Part shown: in pieces, positions 1 to 4,721 of the stretch | Layout: every line of letters starts with the position of its first letter | Position numbering within the stretch: position 1 is the first letter of the stretch | Assembly (NCBI GenBank): GCA_903861055.1 | Contig: CAIOSU010000309.1 | Coordinates: 1 to 6,039 of the forward strand | Length of the DNA stretch: 6,039 nucleotides | Reading direction: 5' to 3' | Source: an uncultured bacterium | Lineage (GTDB): Bacteria > Bacteroidota > Bacteroidia > Chitinophagales > CAIOSU01 | The notes under the pieces: generated by a model | What the model saw: only the letters and a program-made list of their open reading frames with translations | The model's database searches: none | What the model was told of the DNA's origin: nothing | Translations under genes and position numbers: made by a program

Positions 1-571
1 CGGGCTGGGCTGGGTTGGCAGGTCGAGCATCTCCGGTAAAAGTCAGCGACAAGTCAATGCCCGCATCATATGCACCGTGGTATAATACCACCCTATCCAT
101 CCAAACGCCATTAGGTTTTAAGTTTACTTTGTAGGCACTGATAAACCAATCGGGGCTGGGGCTAATGTGTGCAATGAGGGTTAGGTAGGTATTTACGTCA
201 TTGAAACCGAGAAAAACAGTGCTCGTTTCAAAAAAAGTCAATCTATCGCCCAACGACCTATCTAAAGCCAAGTCACCCCCGCGCTGCTCGTCCACTTCTT
301 GTTCCAGTTTTACCATTACCCCTGATTCGGCCATCTGTCTGATGCCATCGGTGGCCGGAAACAGGAGGTTGAACAGGTTGGTAGTTTCGCGATGGCTTAC
401 GGCCAAAAATGGGTCGAGCCTGGCATAAGCCGGGTAATCAGTTGGGTGCGAATCGACCCCCCAGATATTCTGCACGCTGACATAATACTGCACTGGGTAC
501 TCTGGCTGCTGTTTGGTGCAGGCACTGCCCATAAGGGCTATGCAAAGTAAGATATATGCGAGGTGCTTCAT
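1..571 (-). CDS. Spondin_N-domain lipoprotein, C-terminus cut by window edge
   Basis: Reading the minus strand from the ATG at 569-571 gives an open frame of 190 codons that continues past position 1, so the C-terminus is missing. Seen: residues 1-17 are a hydrophobic signal peptide (MKHLAYILLCIALMGSA) followed by Cys18, which fits a lipoprotein signal (G-S-A-C, a slightly atypical lipobox) and suggests an envelope anchor. The mature part carries the blocks expected of the spondin N-terminal domain (PF06468): AVSH at 57-60, ISPSPDWF at 136-143, a Trp at 157 and the DAGID block at 169-173, followed by an FTG/P-rich stretch. In animals this domain is extracellular; in bacteria it occurs in secreted or lipid-anchored proteins whose function is not established. 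The start lies 7 nt after the hipT stop on the same strand and no strong ribosome site is visible, so it may be co-transcribed with the hip genes or use a promoter inside hipT. The family call is from remembered motifs, not a profile search. Confidence 0.82.
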   Translation of the reverse strand, partial: MKHLAYILLCIALMGSACTKQQPEYPVQYYVSVQNIWGVDSHPTDYPAYARLDPFLAVSHRETTNLFNLLFPATDGIRQMAESGVMVKLEQEVDEQRGGDLALDRSLGDRLTFFETSTVFLGFNDVNTYLTLIAHISPSPDWFISAYKVNLKPNGVWMDRVVLYHGAYDAGIDLSLTFTGDARPANPAQP

Positions 572-578
572 GGTATAA

Positions 579-1523
579 CTATAACTCAATTTGCCGAGCC
601 TTATTTTGTACAAGCGCCCAAAACTGCTCTTTCATTTCTAATGGAAGAAAGCTTTTGGCGATAAATGGTTGCCACAAAGGTATGGATGTTGCAAACTTGT
701 TGAAGATATTCTCTATCGCTTTGGCTGGTATCCCTGCCCGCTGCATGGCTACAACAAAATCATCCCGTTTTATTTTCCTTTTCTTACCATTCAAATTCAA
801 CGCCAATTCCTCTTTATCATTGGGCACTACCAACGCCGTTGCAACCATATCGTATGCAGGGCATAGCAAATAGCTGTTAGACGCTTTCTTCAACAACGAA
901 AAATTCTTGAGATGCATATCGGCATTGCCCGTTAAGAAAGAGAATAAAACTTGTTCATAAAATTCAATTACGTCTAAGCCTGGGTTATCAGCATAACTAT
1001 TTATTGCTTTTGCTATTTGTTCATACGAGCCCCTGTATTTATCCTCAGTCAGCTTATCGGTTATTTGGCACATGTCCTCCATGTGTAGTTTTTTGCCGTT
1101 TACCCTATCCACCCGTTTAGTTATGTAAGCCAAGCTTTGGCCTAACCGTATCAAACCATGAGGCACTGTTTTTATATCGCTCAATTCGGCCAAATGCATG
1201 GTAAGGTCTTCCAATTCGGGTAACGAAGGGTAATGGTCGGATGGGGGCTTAAGAATAAACTGACCCCATAAACCGACAATTGTAAATCGCTTAGGCGCTT
1301 GTTTGTTTTCACCTGAAACTATATCCAAAGAGAGTTTTGCTTGAACACCCGTTAGCGCAAACTGGCTGCGCACCACTTCAACCGCAAGTTCTTGTATCTG
1401 TGCCTCGCTATATGGCAAAACCGGTGGCACGGCTACACCAAATAGTTTCTTGCTGCAAGCAGGGTGATAATCTAGCGCTCCACCATCGAGCAATTGATAA
1501 CAATACAAACATTGACTACTCAT
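579..1523 (-). CDS. hipT: HipT-like HipA-family serine/threonine kinase toxin
   Basis: 314 aa. HipA-family kinases phosphorylate translation factors, typically aminoacyl-tRNA synthetases (GltX for HipA, TrpS for E. coli O127 HipT), and stop growth; the target here is unknown. Seen: an N-terminal CxxC (Cys5, Cys8) and HxxC (His20, Cys23) pair before CSKKLFG, possibly a zinc knuckle; the glycine/glutamine loop ALTGVQAK at 56-63; the ATP-site lysine in FILK (Lys92); LPELE at 101-105; ITKRVDR at 134-140; HMEDMCQ at 147-153; the catalytic loop GNADMHLKN at 199-207 (catalytic Asp202, metal-binding Asn207); and the second metal Asp225 in AYDMV. All core kinase residues are present, so the protein should be active. 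It lacks the N-terminal subdomain of full HipA, which is supplied by the upstream gene. The ATG at 1523 overlaps the hipS stop by 8 nt and was preferred to a GTG at 1559, which would add 12 unusual residues (MLLVFLLRRRPK) inside hipS. The loop lacks the usual first serine (see findings). Confidence 0.93.
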   Translation of the reverse strand: MSSQCLYCYQLLDGGALDYHPACSKKLFGVAVPPVLPYSEAQIQELAVEVVRSQFALTGVQAKLSLDIVSGENKQAPKRFTIVGLWGQFILKPPSDHYPSLPELEDLTMHLAELSDIKTVPHGLIRLGQSLAYITKRVDRVNGKKLHMEDMCQITDKLTEDKYRGSYEQIAKAINSYADNPGLDVIEFYEQVLFSFLTGNADMHLKNFSLLKKASNSYLLCPAYDMVATALVVPNDKEELALNLNGKKRKIKRDDFVVAMQRAGIPAKAIENIFNKFATSIPLWQPFIAKSFLPLEMKEQFWALVQNKARQIEL

Positions 1524-1848
1524 CTTCGGCCGCCTCCTCAGCAAAAACACTAACAGCACCTATACAATCATGGCAGCACTGCAGTAGCAGGCCCATCCGG
1601 TCGCGTGGATTAATCTTCCAATTTCTGGTTGCAATATCCAATAACCATCCTTCGGGTATCAGTCCATCAAAAAATGGAAATAGGTACCTATTGGCATAGG
1701 GCTTTTCCTGCAATGGTAAAGTCAGGCTAACTGGCTCAGCATACTTAAGCAATAGGTATTGTGGCAAGTACTGAAACTCATACCCATCTTCTGTTTCCAG
1801 TAGCCGTCCAGCTTCAATATCGTGTATGTAAACTTTAGCTACTCTCAT
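1516..1848 (-). CDS. hipS: HipS-like antitoxin: free-standing HipA N-terminal subdomain
   Basis: 110 aa, matching the HipA N-terminal subdomain 1 (Couple_hipA, PF13657) as a separate protein. Seen: an opening beta strand MRVAKVYI, the block EPVSLTLPL at 38-46, the segment FPFFDGLIPEGWLL at 57-70, and the closing block RDRMGLLL at 82-89 with DCIGAVSV at 94-101, followed by an acidic tail (AEEAAEDE). Known: in E. coli O127:H6 HipBST the small HipS protein, not HipB, neutralises the kinase by inserting a conserved Trp into its active site. Trp68 in PEGWLL (or Trp77) is the candidate here; this is inference. The ATG overlaps the hipB stop as ATGA (1845-1848) and the TAG stop overlaps the hipT start by 8 nt, so translation of the three genes is probably coupled and their stoichiometry fixed. 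It is not a broken hipA: it has its own start and stop and a complete domain. Confidence 0.88.
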   Translation of the reverse strand: MRVAKVYIHDIEAGRLLETEDGYEFQYLPQYLLLKYAEPVSLTLPLQEKPYANRYLFPFFDGLIPEGWLLDIATRNWKINPRDRMGLLLQCCHDCIGAVSVFAEEAAEDE

Positions 1849-2057
1849 TCTGGTACGTTTCTATTGATGGGCACTGGTCCCAATTCTTGACCAAACAACT
1901 GCAAAACTTGATTCACCTTATCCATTCGCAAAGTGCTTTTACCTTGCTCCAGTTCCCGCAAAAAGCGCAAACCAACACCTGCTTTTAAGGCAAGTTTCTC
2001 TTGGGTCAAATTTAGCTCCGCCCTTTTCCGCTTAATATAATTTCCTATTCCATCCAT
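1845..2057 (-). CDS. hipB: HipB-like Xre-family transcriptional repressor
   Basis: 70 aa. A single helix-turn-helix domain of the HTH_3/Xre type fills the protein: YIKRKRAELNLTQEKLALKA at 7-26 holds helix 1 and the positioning helix, then GVGLRFLRELEQGKSTLR carries the recognition helix and the E-x-GK-x-T signature of HipB-like proteins, ending with VNQVLQLFGQELG. Expected role: dimeric DNA-binding repressor of its own operon, usually as a complex with its partner proteins. In HipBST systems HipB alone is a weak or non-neutralising partner, with HipS doing the neutralisation. Context supports autoregulation: an almost perfect palindrome ends only 3 bp upstream of the ATG, and three more copies lie at 40-bp steps upstream. 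The ATG at 2057 was chosen because it is the first in frame and sits next to the operator; another ATG at 2053 is out of frame. Its TGA overlaps the hipS ATG. Confidence 0.9.
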   Translation of the reverse strand: MDGIGNYIKRKRAELNLTQEKLALKAGVGLRFLRELEQGKSTLRMDKVNQVLQLFGQELGPVPINRNVPE

Positions 2058-2060
2058 ATC

Positions 2061-2078
2061 TATACCCGTTTGGGTATA
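2061..2078. promoter_or_regulatory. Operator O1, HipB-type palindrome
   Basis: TATACCC-GTTT-GGGTATA, a perfect 7-bp inverted repeat with a 4-bp centre. It ends 3 bp before the hipB ATG, so a bound repressor would cover the leader or ribosome-entry region. The 18-bp length and outer TAT/ATA match the layout of the E. coli HipB operator (TATCC-N8-GGATA), which is known; binding by this HipB is inferred. Confidence 0.85.
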
Positions 2079-2100
2079 AAAATAACAATTTAATTAATAA

Positions 2101-2118
2101 TAACCCCTATCGGGTATA
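2101..2118. promoter_or_regulatory. Operator O2, HipB-type palindrome
   Basis: TAACCCC-TATC-GGGTATA. The right half is identical to O1; the left half matches 5 of 7 positions (T, A and the three C). It starts exactly 40 bp after the O1 start. Assigned by repeat to O1 and phase. Confidence 0.75.
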
Positions 2119-2140
2119 AATTATAGATAATAACGCAAAA

Positions 2141-2158
2141 TAATCCCTTTAGGGTATA
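2141..2158. promoter_or_regulatory. Operator O3, HipB-type palindrome
   Basis: TAATCCC-TTTA-GGGTATA. Perfect right half, left half 5 of 7. It starts exactly 40 bp after O2. On the minus strand a TATTTTG sequence (2142 down to 2136) overlaps its edge and resembles a Bacteroidota -7 element lacking one T, so this site could sit on a hip promoter; no matching -33 element was seen. Confidence 0.75.
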
Positions 2159-2180
2159 AAGTAGATAGAAATAAACAAAA

Positions 2181-2198
2181 TACCCCCGATAGGGTATA
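2181..2198. promoter_or_regulatory. Operator O4, HipB-type palindrome
   Basis: TACCCCC-GATA-GGGTATA. Perfect right half, left half 5 of 7, starting exactly 40 bp after O3. The flanking 22 bp resemble those before O3 (TAGATA near the start, CAAAATA at the site edge), which suggests the array grew by duplication of a 40-bp unit. It lies about 70 bp upstream of the -7 element of the divergent NlpC/P60 gene, so an effect on that gene is possible but unproven. Confidence 0.75.
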
Positions 2199-2204
2199 GG
2201 CGGC

Positions 2205-2217
2205 TCTTAATTTAAGA
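2205..2217. repeat. 13-bp perfect palindrome between hip operators and NlpC/P60 promoter
   Basis: TCTTAA-T-TTAAGA is a perfect inverted repeat with a one-base centre. It differs from the hip operators and lies 7 bp beyond O4. It could bind another regulator or be chance in A/T-rich DNA. Confidence 0.35.
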
Positions 2218-2246
2218 ATCTTTAACCTTTGCCTGAGCCCTCCAAA

Positions 2247-2277
2247 TTTCCTACTCTCAATCACATTCTTATCTTTG
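2247..2277 (+). promoter_or_regulatory. Bacteroidota-type promoter of the NlpC/P60 gene
   Basis: TATCTTTG at 2270-2277 is an exact match to the Bacteroidota -7 consensus TAnnTTTG. A TTTC at 2247-2250, 19 bp upstream, is a three-of-four match to the -33 TTTG. The -7 element ends only 4 bp before the GTG start at 2282, so the transcript would begin at or next to the start codon. Confidence 0.6.
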
Positions 2278-2281
2278 CGCT

Positions 2282-3223
2282 GTGAATTGCCTGAAGCAAA
2301 TATGGATTTTGGTGCTGTTATGCGTATCGCTAACAGCCTTTGCCCAGCAGAAAGAAGCTGAGCAATTGAACGATTTGTACATAGATGGCAGCTACGAAAA
2401 GTGCATTAAAAAGGCCCAGAAATACACCGAAACTTACCCCAAAAAGTACCAGTTCCCGTTGTATGTTGCTGCCTGTTATTGGCAACTATACAAAACCGAC
2501 AAAGCAACTAACAATTTAATGAATGCACTTGCGCAGCTTAAATCGGCACATGACCTTTATGGTAAAAAAATAGGCAAGTTTGCAGCCGAACAGAAACAAA
2601 TACACGTTGCTGCCATACAAATTGGCCCCGGGTTGTTGAAAGCAGGGGATAATGATGGTGCCAAAGCACTTTACGGCTACTTGGCTACCGTTTACAAAGA
2701 TACTACCGAAGAGTATACTTGGCTTTACCCTTCCTCTAAAAACACGACCAAAATTACCATTGCCGGTGCCAACGTGCTGGTAAATGAAGCCCCCACCCTT
2801 GACCCTGACCATAGTGCCAACTCATCGTTAGTTGACAAGCTAATACTCTACAGCACTAATTTTCTAGGCTTGCCTTATCGGTACGCGGGCTGCGAGCCTT
2901 CTACTGGGTTCGACTGCTCAGGGTTTGTAAGCTATTTGTATAAAAAACTGAATATCAAATTACCACATAGCTCGCAAGAGCTTTCATATGTAGGTTCGCC
3001 AGTACCATTGGCCATGGTTAAGCCCGGCGATTTATTGTTTTATGGTACCCGTAAAGGCAACTCTTACCGCACACAGCATGTGGCTATGGTATATAGCAAC
3101 ACCAACGGAAAGCTGGCATTTATACACTCCTCTACGTCGCAAGGGGTGGTTATTGACGATCCAGAGTCGGCAAGCTGGGATTATTGGGAAAAGCGCTTCC
3201 TTTTTGCTAAGCGCGTGCTTTAA
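2282..3223 (+). CDS. Secreted NlpC/P60-family cell-wall peptidase
   Basis: 313 aa. NlpC/P60 enzymes are cysteine peptidases that usually cut D-Glu/diaminopimelate bonds in peptidoglycan stem peptides, outside the inner membrane. Seen: residues 1-21 form a Sec signal peptide (Lys5, hydrophobic core ILVLLCVSLTAFA, probable cut before Gln22); residues 22-170 are helical, Lys/Tyr-rich and resemble tetratricopeptide-type repeats (EQLNDLYIDGSYEKCIKKAQ); residues 185-313 are the NlpC/P60 domain with the nucleophile Cys212 in FDCSGFV, His266 in QHVAMVY and the third polar residue His282 in FIHSSTS. The domain is complete and should be active. The GTG at 2282 is the start that keeps a full signal peptide; no ATG in frame gives one. 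A promoter -7 element ends 4 bp upstream, implying a leaderless or near-leaderless mRNA. The TAA stop abuts the stop of the convergent RidA-like gene with no gap. The exact substrate cannot be read from sequence. Confidence 0.9.
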   Translation: MNCLKQIWILVLLCVSLTAFAQQKEAEQLNDLYIDGSYEKCIKKAQKYTETYPKKYQFPLYVAACYWQLYKTDKATNNLMNALAQLKSAHDLYGKKIGKFAAEQKQIHVAAIQIGPGLLKAGDNDGAKALYGYLATVYKDTTEEYTWLYPSSKNTTKITIAGANVLVNEAPTLDPDHSANSSLVDKLILYSTNFLGLPYRYAGCEPSTGFDCSGFVSYLYKKLNIKLPHSSQELSYVGSPVPLAMVKPGDLLFYGTRKGNSYRTQHVAMVYSNTNGKLAFIHSSTSQGVVIDDPESASWDYWEKRFLFAKRVL

Positions 3224-3613
3224 TTAACCTACCCAGGCTGTAAATTCTATTTCTACCAACAGCTTAGGGTCAATTAAAGCCTTTACTTCTACCATAGTAG
3301 CGGCTGGTTTAATCTCTTTGAAAAACTCGCCATGCGCTTTGCCCATCTGCTCCCATTGAGCTATATCGGTAACAAACATGCGTGTGCGCACCACACTATG
3401 CAGGCCAGTGCCTAATTGCGCCAATGCCTCCACCGCTTTCTGAATAATAAACTGGGTCTGGGCATACGCATCGCCCTCACCAACTACGTTGCCCTGGGCA
3501 TCAATGGCCGTGGTGCCACTAATTTCAATCAAAGGCCCGGTTTTTACGGCACGCGAGTAGCCAACTATGTTTTCCCATGGGGCACCGCTGCCAATATTGG
3601 TTCTATCAGTCAT
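3224..3613 (-). CDS. RidA-superfamily (YjgF/YER057c/UK114) protein without the catalytic Arg
   Basis: 129 aa, the usual length for this trimeric family. Archetypal RidA hydrolyses reactive enamine/imine intermediates from PLP enzymes in the cytoplasm. Seen: GYSRAVKTG at 18-26, ISGTTA at 31-36, GDAYAQT at 47-53, VVRTRMFVTDI at 74-84, AHGEFF at 93-98, and the C-terminal signature region PAATMVEV at 103-110 followed by LLVEIEFTAWV. In E. coli RidA the corresponding block is PARSCVEV, whose Arg105 binds the substrate carboxylate; here that position is Ala105. Known: the Rid1-3 groups and RidA keep the Arg, while Rid4-7 lack it and generally do not show imine deaminase activity. This protein therefore belongs to an Arg-less group of unknown reaction. 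The ATG at 3613 was chosen because an upstream extension has no family similarity and would run into fabH on the other strand. It is divergent from fabH across about 105 bp. Confidence 0.9.
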   Translation of the reverse strand: MTDRTNIGSGAPWENIVGYSRAVKTGPLIEISGTTAIDAQGNVVGEGDAYAQTQFIIQKAVEALAQLGTGLHSVVRTRMFVTDIAQWEQMGKAHGEFFKEIKPAATMVEVKALIDPKLLVEIEFTAWVG

Positions 3614-3718
3614 TGCAAAAAGAAGTTTACTTGTTTCACGCGAATGTTGGTAATTTAGCCCCCAAAGGTTGCCGATGATAAAGTAACCGCTAATTGATGA
3701 AAACCGCAAAGTGAGCAT

Positions 3719-4717
3719 ATGAAAAGAGCACGCATAACGGGTGTAGGGCACTATGTGCCAGAGCAAATAGTTACCAACGAGGAGCTTACCGCCCATATGG
3801 ATACCTCTTCGGAGTGGATTGTGGAGCGCACGGGCATCAAAGAAAGGCGCTTTTTTAAGGAAGGCGACGACACAGTATCGAAAATGGGTACACGGGCCGC
3901 CGAAATTGCCTTGAAAAATGCTGGTATCACCGCCCAAGATATTGACCTGATTATATTTGCCACCCTTAGCCCTGATTACAACTTTCCGGGTTGCGGCGTA
4001 CTCATGCAGCGCCAATTAGGCATCAAAAACATACCCGCTATTGATGTAAGGCAGCAATGCTCGGGCTTTATTTATGGCCTATCGGTGGCTGATGCCTACA
4101 TACGCTCGGGCATGTACAAAAACGTACTATTGGCCTGCGGCGAAATACAGAGCAACGTAATGGAGCTGAGCGACCGTGGCCGCAATATGGCTGTAATATT
4201 TGGCGACGGCGCTGCGGCAGTCGTAATACAAGCAACCGACGATACTAGCAAGGGCATTCTCTCTACACACATACACAGCGATGGGGAGTTTGCCGAAGAG
4301 CTGATGCTGCAACACCCAGGTAGCAACCGAAAAGAGCGCATTACTGCCGAAATGTTGACGAATGGCGACTTACTGCCACACATGAACGGCAAGTTGGTGT
4401 TTAAACACGCCATTGTGCGTTTCCCGGAAGTGATACACGAGGCCCTAAACCACAACGGCCTTACCCTTGCCGACTTAGACTTACTGATACCCCACCAAGC
4501 CAACCTGCGCATAGCCGAGTATGTGCAAAACGACCTAGGCCTTACCAACGACCAAGTGTTTAACAACATACACAAATACGGCAACACCACCGCCGCCAGC
4601 ATACCCTTGGCCTTTAGCGAAGCGCTGCAAGCAGGCCGAATAAAAGACGGTGACCTGGTGTGCGTAGCGGCCTTTGGCAGCGGCTTTACCTGGGGTTCGG
4701 CGTTGATTAGGTGGTAA
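3719..4717 (+). CDS. fabH: 3-oxoacyl-ACP synthase III (KAS III, FabH family)
   Basis: 332 aa, full length for the family. KAS III condenses acetyl- or branched acyl-CoA with malonyl-ACP to start fatty-acid synthesis in the cytoplasm. Seen: the thiolase fold opens with ITGVGHYVPE at 6-15, then WIVERTGIKERR at 33-44; the nucleophile Cys114 in RQQCSGFIYG; FGDGAAAVVI at 161-170; His259 in the IPHQANLRI block at 257-265; Asn289 in KYGNTTAAS; and the closing AFGSGFTWGSALIRW. The Cys-His-Asn triad is intact. The gene stands alone, not next to plsX, rpmF or fabD as in many genomes, so it may be a second KAS III for a special acyl starter rather than the housekeeping copy; sequence alone does not decide this. 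The ATG at 3719 is supported by the family N-terminus. Its TAA is 4 bp from the stop of the convergent deiodinase-like gene. Confidence 0.92.
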   Translation: MKRARITGVGHYVPEQIVTNEELTAHMDTSSEWIVERTGIKERRFFKEGDDTVSKMGTRAAEIALKNAGITAQDIDLIIFATLSPDYNFPGCGVLMQRQLGIKNIPAIDVRQQCSGFIYGLSVADAYIRSGMYKNVLLACGEIQSNVMELSDRGRNMAVIFGDGAAAVVIQATDDTSKGILSTHIHSDGEFAEELMLQHPGSNRKERITAEMLTNGDLLPHMNGKLVFKHAIVRFPEVIHEALNHNGLTLADLDLLIPHQANLRIAEYVQNDLGLTNDQVFNNIHKYGNTTAASIPLAFSEALQAGRIKDGDLVCVAAFGSGFTWGSALIRW

Positions 4718-4721
4718 CCAA

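Noticed and set aside
1516..1559. hipS and hipT as one hipA gene broken by a frameshift
   Set aside because: Each has its own start and stop, the 8-nt overlap is a normal coupling arrangement, and hipT begins with its own CxxC segment rather than a continuation of HipA. The order fits known HipBST loci.
1679..1692. Perfect 14-bp palindrome AATAGGTACCTATT inside hipS
   Set aside because: It encodes conserved HipS residues (NRYL) and differs from the operator consensus, so it is probably coincidental; a similar imperfect CAATAGGTATTG lies at 1750-1761.
2086..2092. TAAATTG on the minus strand as the hipB promoter -7 element
   Set aside because: It lacks one T of TAnnTTTG and no -33 element was found at a fitting distance. 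Similar TATTTTG sequences at 2142-2136 and 2182-2176 compete, so the hip promoter is left unassigned.
2041..2200. CRISPR-like array
   Set aside because: The 40-bp spacing is regular, but the repeat is a short degenerate palindrome with A/T-rich linkers next to an HTH gene, and no cas gene is present. Operators explain it better.
3631..3658. Possible fabH promoter, TTG with TAATTTAG 17 bp downstream
   Set aside because: The -7 element has a mismatch in the key TTTG and the spacing is short. Not strong enough to list as a feature.
3614..4015. N-terminal extension of the RidA-like frame to 4015
   Set aside because: The extra 134 residues look like no Rid protein and lie antisense to the first third of fabH, which is clearly coding. 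The ATG at 3613 gives the normal family length.
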